A stretch of DNA of 64,000 nucleotides from Puia sp963703355 (GTDB taxonomy: Bacteria; Bacteroidota; Bacteroidia; Chitinophagales; Chitinophagaceae): the NCBI GenBank assembly GCA_963703355.1, contig OY969813.1, forward strand, positions 2,108,001 to 2,172,000, read 5' to 3'. Below are positions 24,656 through 32,877 of the stretch, piece by piece. The position numbers and the translations under genes were made by a program. Below the pieces are notes generated by a model. It was not told where the DNA came from. It worked only from the letters and a program-made list of their open reading frames with translations, and did not search any database. Numbering within the stretch: the first letter of the stretch is position 1; every line of letters begins with the position of its first letter.

Positions 24656-26593
24656 ATGAAAGAAATGGACCTCGTGCCAGGACCCCTTTTGCAAACCATT
24701 GATTCCCCGGATGATCTAAAAAAACTGGATAGGGATCAGCTACAGCAATTAACCGATGAACTGCGTCAATATATTATTGATGTAGTGAGTCTGCACGGAG
24801 GTCATTTCGCGGCCAGTCTTGGAGTCGCCGAACTTACTGTTGCACTTCATCATGTGTACAATACCCCGTATGACCAGCTGGTTTGGGATGTAGGTCATCA
24901 GGCTTACGGCCATAAAATACTCACAGGCCGACGTGATAATTTTTCAACCAACAGAAAGTATAAAGGACTAAGCGGCTTCCCAAATCGCGAAGAAAGTATC
25001 TACGATACATTCGGTGTAGGACATTCATCTACTTCTATCAGTGCGGCTTTGGGCATGTCAATGGCGTCAAAATACAAAGGTGAAAACGACAGAAAAGTGG
25101 TTGCAGTAATTGGTGACGGTGCTTTAACAGCAGGACTTGCTTTTGAAGGAATGAATCACGCAGGAGTTGCCGACACCGACTTGTTAATTATCCTCAACGA
25201 TAATTGTATGAGTATCGACCCTAACGTAGGAGCACTGAAGGAATATCTCACAGATATCACTACCTCTCAAACCTATAACAAATTCAAGGATGATATCTGG
25301 AAGGCGCTGGGAAAATTACCTGTCGGTGGTCATTTCAGCCGGGAGATAGCGAGCAAAATTGAACACAGTATAAAAAGTTTTGTGAGCAAGAGCAGCAATC
25401 TCTTTGAAGCTCTGAAATTGCGTTACTTCGGACCGATCGACGGCCACAACCTGAATAAGCTTATCGAAACACTGCAGGATCTTAAAAATATTCCAGGTCC
25501 CAAACTTCTTCACATTATTACTGTAAAAGGAAAGGGTTATTCATTAGCAGAACATGATCAAACCAAATGGCACGCTCCAGGTTTATTTGATAAGATAACG
25601 GGCGAAATATATAAAACGAAATTTGACGCGGTTCAACCACCCAAATATCAGGATGTGTTTGGACATTCCATTATTGAACTCGCGGAAAAAAACCCAAATA
25701 TTTTTGCCATCACACCCGCAATGCCCAGTGGGAGTTCACTAAAATTCATGATGGAGAAAATGCCTGACCGTGCTTTTGACGTGGGAATTTGTGAGCAACA
25801 TGCCGTAACACTAAGTGCAGGAATGGCAACTCAGGGAATGCGCGTTTTCTGTAATATCTATTCTACTTTTATGCAACGCGCATACGATCAGGTGATTCAC
25901 GATGTGGCCATTCAGGATCTCCCGGTAGTTTTTTGTCTTGATCGCGCAGGCCTTGTTGGTGAAGATGGACCAACACACCATGGTGCCTATGATATTGCAT
26001 ATATGCGGTGTATACCAAACCTGATTGTGAGCGCCCCTATGAATGAATCCGAATTGCGAAATCTGATGTACACCGCGCAACTGGAAAAAAATAAACACCC
26101 TTTCGTCATCCGTTATCCGCGTGGAGAAGGTGTTCTGCCCGAATGGAAAACCCCCTTTAAAGAAATTGAAATTGGCAAAGGAAGAAAATTAAAAGATGGA
26201 AAGGACCTGGCCATATTGACATTTGGACACCCCGGAAATTTTGCAACATCTGCAATTCGTCAATTACGCTCGGAAGATTTGAATCCGGCACATTATGATA
26301 TCAGGTTTGTAAAACCTATTGACGAGGAAATGCTTCATGAAGTTTTTAAGAAATATGACAGGATTATAACAGTGGAAGACGGATCCGTCATTGGTGGATT
26401 TGGATCTGCTATTCTTGAATTCATGGCAGCCAATAATTACAAAGCCCAAATTGTAATGTTGGGGATTCCAGATAAAATCATAGAGCACGGATCACTGAAA
26501 CAATTGCAACATGAAGCAGGCTTCGACACCGAAGCAATATATGCTGCTGCAAAAAAACTCCTGACTATCCAGCACGTACCTGTTGTTTCGTGA
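24656..26593 (+). CDS. dxs: 1-deoxy-D-xylulose-5-phosphate synthase
   Basis: A 645-residue thiamine-diphosphate enzyme that condenses pyruvate and glyceraldehyde-3-phosphate, the first step of the MEP isoprenoid pathway. Seen: WDVGHQAYGHKILTGR, GVGHSSTSISAALGMS, VVAVIGDGALTAGLAFEGMN (TPP-Mg site), RYFGPIDGHN, and in the second half RAFDVGICEQHAVTLSAGMA with the catalytic Glu and LDRAGLVGEDGPTHHG. Two close ATGs exist; the second (24665, MDLVPGPLL) matches homologous starts I recall. It ends 10 bp before the convergent pirin gene. Confidence 0.96.
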   Translation: MKEMDLVPGPLLQTIDSPDDLKKLDRDQLQQLTDELRQYIIDVVSLHGGHFAASLGVAELTVALHHVYNTPYDQLVWDVGHQAYGHKILTGRRDNFSTNRKYKGLSGFPNREESIYDTFGVGHSSTSISAALGMSMASKYKGENDRKVVAVIGDGALTAGLAFEGMNHAGVADTDLLIILNDNCMSIDPNVGALKEYLTDITTSQTYNKFKDDIWKALGKLPVGGHFSREIASKIEHSIKSFVSKSSNLFEALKLRYFGPIDGHNLNKLIETLQDLKNIPGPKLLHIITVKGKGYSLAEHDQTKWHAPGLFDKITGEIYKTKFDAVQPPKYQDVFGHSIIELAEKNPNIFAITPAMPSGSSLKFMMEKMPDRAFDVGICEQHAVTLSAGMATQGMRVFCNIYSTFMQRAYDQVIHDVAIQDLPVVFCLDRAGLVGEDGPTHHGAYDIAYMRCIPNLIVSAPMNESELRNLMYTAQLEKNKHPFVIRYPRGEGVLPEWKTPFKEIEIGKGRKLKDGKDLAILTFGHPGNFATSAIRQLRSEDLNPAHYDIRFVKPIDEEMLHEVFKKYDRIITVEDGSVIGGFGSAILEFMAANNYKAQIVMLGIPDKIIEHGSLKQLQHEAGFDTEAIYAAAKKLLTIQHVPVVS

Positions 26594-26603
26594 CAGGCAA
26601 CCA

Positions 26604-27326
26604 CTAAGCTGCGAAATGCAAAGGAACTTCTATTGCCAGAATTTCCGCGTCTGTAGTTGCTTCCATATTTATTTCTTCTGTGTCAACTATTCCCAAAGCA
26701 TCTCGTTTTGATAATGAAAGATCATTTACTCTCAATGATCCCTCAATAACAAATAAATAAAGACCCGAATTTTTTTTCCATTTCATTTGGTACCCAATGG
26801 ATTTTCCTACTTCGAGGTTTACTAAAGAAAATCTCGCGTCCTGGTTTATATTCAATGCATGATCTGCACTATCCGGACTAACTACTACCTGCCAGTTGTT
26901 TTTGCGTTCATTAATCGCAAAATTCCGCTGACCATATACTGGTTTAATATTTTTCACTTTTGGAAAAACCCATATCTGTAATAACCTGGCCGAATCCACA
27001 GAAGAAGCATTGTATTCCGAGTGACGGATGCCGGTGCCCGCACTCATAATCTGCACATCCCCTTTACTAATAACTCCTTCATTACCCGTGCTGTCCTTAT
27101 GTGCCAGTTTACCTTCCAACGGTATTGTCACAATCTCCATATTATCATGTGGATGCGTTCCAAATCCTCCGCCGCCTGAAATATGGTCATCATTCAGCAC
27201 CCTTAGGGCACCAAAATGTATTTTTTTGGGGTCCTGATATCCAGAAAAACTAAAAGAAAAATAACTGTCCAGCCATCCGTGATTGGCATGGCCTCTTTCG
27301 TTGGCCGGGTATAATACTGTCTTCAT
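26604..27326 (-). CDS. Pirin family protein (YhhW-like bicupin)
   Basis: A 240-residue bicupin. The N-terminal pirin cupin carries FGTHPHDNMEIVTIPLEG and IMSAGTGIRHSEYNAS, which include the metal ligands His-x-His, Glu and a later His. The C-terminal part (about 150-240) is a second, weaker cupin. Related proteins oxidise quercetin or act as redox sensors; which applies here is not visible. The opening MKTVLYPANERGHANHGWLDSYFSF is typical for the family. Confidence 0.9.
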   Translation of the reverse strand: MKTVLYPANERGHANHGWLDSYFSFSFSGYQDPKKIHFGALRVLNDDHISGGGGFGTHPHDNMEIVTIPLEGKLAHKDSTGNEGVISKGDVQIMSAGTGIRHSEYNASSVDSARLLQIWVFPKVKNIKPVYGQRNFAINERKNNWQVVVSPDSADHALNINQDARFSLVNLEVGKSIGYQMKWKKNSGLYLFVIEGSLRVNDLSLSKRDALGIVDTEEINMEATTDAEILAIEVPLHFAA

Positions 27327-27465
27327 GATGTTATGTTTAATGTTTGAACACCAAATAGGATGCCATCTAAATCGTCATGCCAAATGACTAGTTTCCAATG
27401 CTTTAAATGAAAATAAATGGACGATCTGGCAGAATTTTTATAATTTGTGCTGCCATTGCTTCATG

Positions 27466-27633
27466 GCGTTCAGCGTTCAGCGTTCAGCGTTCAGCGTTCA
27501 GCGTTCAGCGTTCAGCGTTCAGCGTTCAGCGTTCAGCGTTCAGCGTTCAGCGTTCAGCGTTCAGCGTTCAGCGTTCAGCGTTCAGCGTTCAGCGTTCAGC
27601 GTTCAGCGTTCAGCGTTAAGCGTTAAGCGTTCC
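27466..27633 (-). repeat. 7-bp tandem array, 21 perfect GCGTTCA copies plus 3 variants, at the scpA 3' end
   Basis: GCGTTCA repeats 21 times without error from 27466 to 27612, then GCGTTAA twice and GCGTTCC once. The scpA stop codon (27603-27605) lies inside the array and the last residues of ScpA (LTLNAER) are encoded by it. Read on the scpA strand the unit is TGAACGC; because 7 is not a multiple of 3, a TGA stop appears in every frame within 21 bp. The plus strand has no stop in any frame. Confidence 0.98.
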
Positions 27634-28376
27634 TCATTATGTTCGAGGATGAAATTATTGCGGCCCTCGCCAATGAGGATATTCATATATCCCAATTGAA
27701 TAAGTTCAAGAATTGAAAGGAATAAAAAAATAGCGTGGATGCGATTTTCGCATGCTTCAATAATTTTTTCGAAGGGTACCGTTCTTTCCCGGCTCACCAA
27801 ATCAATCATCTGCTGGCGGGTATCCTCCATCGTATAATTATATTGAACAACGGTATGCCGTGGCTGGTTTTGGCGCGCCTGCATCCGCAATATGACTTTT
27901 TCAAAAGTCTTCATCAGTTTAAATAAACTGATAGACTGTATCTCAGTTCCTTCGCCTGATTCTTCCCCAATTTGTATCAGTTCTCTGTGCAGATTACCGC
28001 GGCGAATTAATTTCATTCGCTGCTCCTCCATATCGGCTAATTGAATGGCCGCTTCTTTGAATCTTTTATATTCAAGAACTTTATTTACCAATTCCTGTCT
28101 TGGATCAATCTCATTACCCTGATCGTCCAGCTCCTTCCGCGGAAGCAACATCTTCGCTTTAATTCGCATCAGTGTAGATACAAATAATATGAATTCACTC
28201 GAAAGTTCAATATTCAGTTCTTCCTCTTTATGAATGAAATCCAGAAAGTCTTTAATTAATTTATGAATGGGAATATTATATATATCCAATTCATCCCTCT
28301 CAATAAAAAACAGGAGCAGATCGAACGGACCTTCAAATTGCGATAGCCTGATTTGATAAGAGGAGGAATTGAGCAT
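27603..28376 (-). CDS. scpA: Segregation and condensation protein A
   Basis: A 257-residue kleisin subunit of the SMC-ScpAB condensin. The start IRLSQFEGPFDLLLFFIERDE matches the conserved N-terminus that binds the SMC neck. EFILFVSTLMRIKAKMLLP follows near residue 65, and the C-terminal winged-helix region has FLFLSILELIQLGYMNI. The final residues LTLNAER are encoded by the 7-bp tandem array, so the natural end of the protein has been overrun by, or has grown from, the repeat. No scpB or smc gene lies in the window. Confidence 0.93.
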   Translation of the reverse strand: MLNSSSYQIRLSQFEGPFDLLLFFIERDELDIYNIPIHKLIKDFLDFIHKEEELNIELSSEFILFVSTLMRIKAKMLLPRKELDDQGNEIDPRQELVNKVLEYKRFKEAAIQLADMEEQRMKLIRRGNLHRELIQIGEESGEGTEIQSISLFKLMKTFEKVILRMQARQNQPRHTVVQYNYTMEDTRQQMIDLVSRERTVPFEKIIEACENRIHAIFLFLSILELIQLGYMNILIGEGRNNFILEHNEERLTLNAER

Positions 28377-28484
28377 GTAAGATCTTTGAATACAAGAATA
28401 CTAAAAAGCACGTTGATGATATGAATATTATCGACGGACTTTCCCACTATTCATTAACAAACAAATCGCCTGATGTACGCTTTT

Positions 28485-29426
28485 CTAAAACTTGAACGAT
28501 ACGCCGATTCCCAATAACTCCTGTATTTGTGCAGCCGGCCCACCAGGACTTCCATCTGCTTTAACCGTTTTTACGTCATTATCGTATATCAGGTTGAAAG
28601 TTGCCGTCATGGTGATAATCCCGGTAACTTTTACAGCAAGCACATTTGTCCAGTTAACATCCACATCCTGCGGATCGTGTTCATAGTTCGAAAATAAATC
28701 CAGTCGGCTCGTATAAACGACGTTCGCATTGATCTTGTGAGTATAACTGATTGTAGAATAAGCACCGAATTCTAGTTTGACCGTCTTGCCACTATCCACC
28801 CCATACGCGCCTTGGGCAGAAAGAGAATCATTCTTAACAAAAGTCCATCTTAAAGTAGCGGGAGAAATGAAAAATGAAAATTGATCATTTGGTTTATAAT
28901 TTAATCCGGGAGACACAATCAAATAAGCCGGTGCCAGAAAATCAGAAGTGAGTACCGGGGCCGATTGAGTAGTAGGATAGGCATAACCGGGAGCAAATTG
29001 CGTACGAAAATTTACAAGGCCGCTGATGTACCAGTTTTTTCCAATATCATATCCATATTTTGAGAGAATATCGATTTTGTCGTCAGTTTTCCGCGAACCC
29101 AAACTGGTAGTATTAAGAAATCCATAGGCGAGGTCAACCGTATTATCCCAGGCATGTTTACCCTTTTTGTAAAATGCATATCCACCAAAAAAACTACTTA
29201 ACCCGAGCGTATTCTTATCGCCACCAGCCGACCAGTTATCCTGGTATCCCTGAGTCATTGTAAATCGAAGATAACCGCCCAGTTTCCAAATTTTCGGAAT
29301 CGTATCATTCGGATCCTTTTTTATTGTTCTGTTGGCTTCATCGCGCATCTCCTGCACTGATTTATCCTGTGCTAAACTCACAACAACAATTAGCATAGAT
29401 AAACAACTAACAACTAACTTTTTCAT
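28485..29426 (-). CDS. DUF3078 domain-containing outer-membrane-like protein
   Basis: The start at 29426 gives a clean signal peptide (MKKLVVSCLSMLIVVVSLAQ) and 313 residues; an in-frame start at 29477 adds 17 unlikely residues. The mature part has WKLGGYLRFTMTQGYQDNWSAGGDKNTLG, the typical opening of DUF3078 proteins when split over their conserved blocks, followed by many alternating aromatic strands and a final Phe (GIGVSFKF), as in outer-membrane beta-barrels. Function unknown. It lies between scpA and mscL on the same strand with its own gaps. Confidence 0.85.
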   Translation of the reverse strand: MKKLVVSCLSMLIVVVSLAQDKSVQEMRDEANRTIKKDPNDTIPKIWKLGGYLRFTMTQGYQDNWSAGGDKNTLGLSSFFGGYAFYKKGKHAWDNTVDLAYGFLNTTSLGSRKTDDKIDILSKYGYDIGKNWYISGLVNFRTQFAPGYAYPTTQSAPVLTSDFLAPAYLIVSPGLNYKPNDQFSFFISPATLRWTFVKNDSLSAQGAYGVDSGKTVKLEFGAYSTISYTHKINANVVYTSRLDLFSNYEHDPQDVDVNWTNVLAVKVTGIITMTATFNLIYDNDVKTVKADGSPGGPAAQIQELLGIGVSFKF

Positions 29427-29510
29427 AAAAATGTTATTCCGAGTTTTAAATAATGGGTTTATTTTTTGCGGAAGCAATCAAATCCAATTTTTATAGCAGA
29501 ACCTTGAGGG

Positions 29511-29882
29511 TTACTGTTTCTTCAGTTCATCCCTGATTTCCATCAACAGCTTGTCAGTGCTGGAAGCTTCTTGTGCTGGTGGTACTTTTTTTCTTTCTAT
29601 ACTTTTCATTCCCTTGACTATGAGGAATAGTATGAATGCAATAATGACGAATTTAATTATGGCTGCTAAAAATAAACCGTATTTCACAGCGCCGTATTGC
29701 AGCTTATCAAGGTCCTGGGCATTTGCTGCTTTTAAGGCCGGTGTTAATAAAAGAGGCGTAATTACATTATCTACCAGTGAAGCAACGATTGCTCCAAAAG
29801 CAGCTCCAATAATAACTGCAACTGCAAGGTCAACTACATTGCCCCTCAGTGCAAAGTCCCTGAACTCTTTTAAGATTCCCAT
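29511..29882 (-). CDS. mscL: Large-conductance mechanosensitive channel
   Basis: A 123-residue membrane protein. FRDFALRGNVVDLAVAVIIG at residues 6-25 is the MscL N-terminal helix and pore-lining TM1, followed by GAAFGAIVASLVDNVITPLL. TM2 is at about 68-90 (FLAAIIKFVIIAFILFLIVK), and a charged helix closes the protein. It forms a pentamer in the inner membrane that opens under osmotic downshock. Slightly shorter than the E. coli protein (136). Confidence 0.95.
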   Translation of the reverse strand: MGILKEFRDFALRGNVVDLAVAVIIGAAFGAIVASLVDNVITPLLLTPALKAANAQDLDKLQYGAVKYGLFLAAIIKFVIIAFILFLIVKGMKSIERKKVPPAQEASSTDKLLMEIRDELKKQ

Positions 29883-29932
29883 ACATGTGATTTTAAAGAT
29901 TAAGAATTAAAATGTAGCGTTTATTAAACGAA

Positions 29933-30496
29933 TCAAACCGACATGATTTCCTTTTCTTTGGAAGACAGGTGTTTTTCGACCAAAGAAATATGCTGATCAG
30001 TGATGTCCTGTATTTGTTTTTCCGCATCTTTTGTAAGGTCATCACTCAGGCCATCTTTCTGCAACTTTTTAATTTGCTCTATGGCATCCCTGCGTATATT
30101 TCTTATGGCAACACGGGTTTGTTCTCCCTCCGCGTAGGATTTTTTTACAAATTCTTTTCTTCTTTCTTCCGTCAGTGGAGGCATAAAGAGTCGTATGGTA
30201 TTTCCGTCGTTTTGTGGCGTAACACCCAGGTTGGCATTAATAATTGCCCGTTCAATAGGTTGCAGCATATTTTTCTCCCAGGGCTGAATGGTAAGAGTTC
30301 GTGCATCCATGACGGAAACATTTGCCATCTGGCTGATCACAGTAGGTACTCCATAGTAGTCAACGTTTACACCTTCGAGCATTTGGGGATTCGCCTTACC
30401 GGCACGGATCCTGATCAGTTCATTTTCAAGGTGATTAATGGCTTTAATCATGGAATCCGTTGCTATTTCCACAATAAAGTCTAATTCATCAGACAT
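29933..30496 (-). CDS. frr: Ribosome recycling factor
   Basis: A 187-residue protein that with EF-G splits the post-termination ribosome. Motifs: LIRIRAGKANPQMLEGVNVDYYG split across residues 26-48, DARTLTIQPWEK (66-77), ANLGVTPQNDGNTIRLFMPP and RRDAIEQIKKL. Length matches the family (about 185). In many genomes frr follows pyrH; here pyrH is not next to it, and the gene upstream is a sugar-phosphate transferase 41 bp away. Confidence 0.96.
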   Translation of the reverse strand: MSDELDFIVEIATDSMIKAINHLENELIRIRAGKANPQMLEGVNVDYYGVPTVISQMANVSVMDARTLTIQPWEKNMLQPIERAIINANLGVTPQNDGNTIRLFMPPLTEERRKEFVKKSYAEGEQTRVAIRNIRRDAIEQIKKLQKDGLSDDLTKDAEKQIQDITDQHISLVEKHLSSKEKEIMSV

Positions 30497-30537
30497 AGAT
30501 GTTATTCTTAATAATAATTTGGGGGGTTTCTAACTTA

Positions 30538-31674
30538 TTAATTTTTCTGTTCAAGCATACTCTCACGGATAAAGGTAACCAATTTTGATTCCTTCACCTT
30601 GTCGTTTTTTTCATTGCCTTCAGTTGCCCATGATATGGAATGTCGGGGTCTTGAATAATAAGCGATTGCTATAAATGTGAAAAAAAGTGCTATTACAGAT
30701 AGTATTAAAATCGTACAGCCGAGTGATCTGGCCATATAAACAAACACGATCATACTTACATTCACCGCTACCAGTAAAAGAGTGATTGTCCGATGAGACA
30801 AACCTCTGTCGAGTAGTAAATGATGAATGTGATTTCTGTCAGGACTGAATGGCGACCTGCGTTTGAAAATGCGGATTGCAAATACACGTAACGTGTCAAG
30901 CAATGGAATCATGAGAATAGTAAACCCAATAGCCGGGGAGGATATGATTGGATTCATTGACTCTATACCATTTCCGGGATCAATAAATTTCAGAACCAAT
31001 ATTGCATTCACAACTCCGATTAGCAGTGAACCGGTGTCTCCCATAAATATTTTCGCAGGCTGAAAATTAAAAATCAAAAATGCAAGTAAACTTCCACACA
31101 ATGAAAATGCCAGCACATAATACGACGGCTCCACTCCGGCATAAATAAAATATATTCCGAATAGTGCAGATGACATCAAGCCCAACGTGCCGGCCAATCC
31201 ATCTACGCCGTCTATTAAATTAAATGAATTGATTATTACAATTACCGAAAAATAGGATATCAGCAAACTGAACATTTCCGGCAATTCGTGGATTCCGAAA
31301 AAACCGTGCATGCTGCGGATCTGAACCCTGCCATAATAGATTATTAAAAACGCAGCAAGAACCTGACCAATGAATTTCTTTATAGGAGTTAAAACCAAAA
31401 TATCATCCTTCAGACCCAAAAAGAATATGACCATGCTGGCCGCAATAAAGTATTGAAATTCTGAAGACTCTTTGAAGTTTACTGTAAGCAGGCATCCAAA
31501 TATAAATCCTGCAAATATGCCAATGCCACCCAGTGGTGTAATCGCGACCTGGTGAATCTTCCGCGCATCGGGCATATCAAATAACTTCTTCATTTCCGCC
31601 ACATTTATAATAACCGGGATGGCCAAAAAAGTAATGGTGAAGGAAATAGACAGACAAAGTAATACGTCAAACAT
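30538..31674 (-). CDS. Undecaprenyl-phosphate sugar-1-phosphate transferase (MraY/WecA family)
   Basis: A 378-residue polytopic membrane protein with about eleven hydrophobic segments. Catalytic features of the family are present: Asp90-Asp91 in GLKDDILVL, NSFNLIDGVDGLAGTLG (149-165), AKIFMGDTGSLLIG and the HIHH loop in SPDRNHIHHLLLDRGLSHR. These enzymes load a sugar phosphate, usually GlcNAc-1-P, onto undecaprenyl phosphate to begin O-antigen, enterobacterial-common-antigen or teichoic-type glycans. The HIHH motif and SHR tail suggest WecA/TagO rather than MraY. The glycan is unknown; no other sugar genes are nearby. Confidence 0.9.
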   Translation of the reverse strand: MFDVLLCLSISFTITFLAIPVIINVAEMKKLFDMPDARKIHQVAITPLGGIGIFAGFIFGCLLTVNFKESSEFQYFIAASMVIFFLGLKDDILVLTPIKKFIGQVLAAFLIIYYGRVQIRSMHGFFGIHELPEMFSLLISYFSVIVIINSFNLIDGVDGLAGTLGLMSSALFGIYFIYAGVEPSYYVLAFSLCGSLLAFLIFNFQPAKIFMGDTGSLLIGVVNAILVLKFIDPGNGIESMNPIISSPAIGFTILMIPLLDTLRVFAIRIFKRRSPFSPDRNHIHHLLLDRGLSHRTITLLLVAVNVSMIVFVYMARSLGCTILILSVIALFFTFIAIAYYSRPRHSISWATEGNEKNDKVKESKLVTFIRESMLEQKN

Positions 31675-31866
31675 GTACCTCGGTTTACATTAAATAATTT
31701 CAATCATTGCTAAAATCAGGCCTTACTCTCTTAGCGCACGGTAAGGTTAGAGTGTTGATATTCAAGATGTTCGGACCAGCAATGTTATAATGTCACTGAG
31801 CGCATGAGCAAGCAAGTTAGAATAAAAAGTTTAATATGTTCCCAGACCCGGGTAAATAAATTCCTT

Positions 31867-31874
31867 TAGTTTTG
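31867..31874 (+). promoter_or_regulatory. -7 promoter element for the transketolase gene
   Basis: TAGTTTTG fits TAnnTTTG exactly and lies 25 bp before the ATG at 31900, followed by C as is usual. No clear -33 element. Confidence 0.5.
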
Positions 31875-31899
31875 CGGACTTCAAAATAAATCATTTGTT

Positions 31900-32733
31900 A
31901 TGGCTGATTTAAGGGCAATTGCATCTCAAATTCGTCGGGATATACTAAGGATGGTCCACGGAGCTTCAAGCGGTCATCCGGGTGGATCTCTTGGTTGTGC
32001 TGATTTTTTTACAGCCCTTTATTTTGAAGTAATGAATCACAATCCGGATTTTTCGATGGATGGCAGAAATGAAGACATTTTCTTTCTGAGTAATGGCCAT
32101 ATTTCACCGGCTTTTTACGCTGCCCTCGCAAGATCAGGGTATTTCGATAAGAAAGAGCTCGCCACGTTTCGAAAATTGAAATCCCGCCTTCAGGGGCACC
32201 CTGCCACCCACGAACATCTCCCGGGCATTCGCATCGCCAGCGGATCACTAGGTCAGGGAATGAGCGTCGCCATAGGTGCGGCGCTTAGCAAAAAGCTCAA
32301 TAAGGATTCAAATATTGTCTTTTCCCTACATGGTGACGGTGAACTGGACGAAGGTCAAATATGGGAAGCACTGCTCTTCGCCGCGCATCATAAGGTGGAT
32401 AACCTCATTTCAACAGTGGATTGGAATCACCAACAAATAGATGGTACAACTGATAACGTGTTAAGCCTGGGTAATATCCGCCAGAAATTTGACGCCTTTG
32501 GCTGGAAAACACTGGAAACCAATGGAAACGATATGGATCAGCTGATAGCCACCCTTAAAGAAGCACGGTCTTTGACAGGGAAGGGGCAACCCATAGGCAT
32601 CCTTATGCATACAATTATGGGGAAGGGTGTAGATTTTATGGAGAATGATCATGGTTGGCACGGCTCGGCACCCAATGATGAGCAACTCAAAAAGGCGCTG
32701 GCACAGATTCCTGAAACATTGGGAGACTACTGA
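31900..32733 (+). CDS. Transketolase, N-terminal subunit
   Basis: A 277-residue protein matching only the thiamine-binding half of transketolase: MVHGASSGHPGGSLGCADFF, FFLSNGHISPAFYAAL, GSLGQGMSVAIGAAL and the TPP-Mg motif VFSLHGDGELDEGQIWEAL followed by VDWNHQQIDG. In bacteria with split transketolase the C-terminal half is normally the next gene. Here the next gene converges on this one, so the partner must lie elsewhere or be missing. The enzyme moves two-carbon units in the pentose phosphate pathway. The stop codon is the first base triplet of a perfect 43-bp inverted repeat. Confidence 0.92.
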   Translation: MADLRAIASQIRRDILRMVHGASSGHPGGSLGCADFFTALYFEVMNHNPDFSMDGRNEDIFFLSNGHISPAFYAALARSGYFDKKELATFRKLKSRLQGHPATHEHLPGIRIASGSLGQGMSVAIGAALSKKLNKDSNIVFSLHGDGELDEGQIWEALLFAAHHKVDNLISTVDWNHQQIDGTTDNVLSLGNIRQKFDAFGWKTLETNGNDMDQLIATLKEARSLTGKGQPIGILMHTIMGKGVDFMENDHGWHGSAPNDEQLKKALAQIPETLGDY

Positions 32734-32877
32734 AGAAAGTATGGGAGTATGGGAGTATGGGAGTATGGGAGTGTAGGCTTTTTAAGGTAATTTTTGAAAG
32801 GCGATAATCCCATACAAATAATCGAGTTTTGCCCCACTCCCATACTCCCATACTCCCATACTCCCATACTTTCTTCA
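32731..32877. repeat. Perfect 43-bp inverted repeat, 61-bp spacer, joining two stop codons
   Basis: The left arm 32731-32773 is identical to the reverse complement of the right arm 32835-32877. Each arm starts with TGAAGAAA and continues with GTATGGGA repeats. The first TGA of the left arm is the transketolase stop; the first TGA of the right arm, read on the minus strand, is the stop of the LolE-like gene. A single-stranded transcript from either side could fold into a long hairpin, so it may act as a bidirectional terminator. Confidence 0.97.

Noticed and set aside
27466..27633. Possible CRISPR array
   Set aside because: Units are 7 bp and contiguous with no spacers; no cas genes are nearby.
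27407..27699. Two overlapping plus-strand ORFs made of repeated AFSVQRS units
   Set aside because: They are open only because the 7-bp array has no stop on that strand; there is no non-repeat coding sequence or homology.
31715..31755. Hairpin CCTTAC/GTAAGG before the transketolase gene
   Set aside because: Only 6 bp with a long loop and no T-run; not enough to call a terminator or riboswitch.
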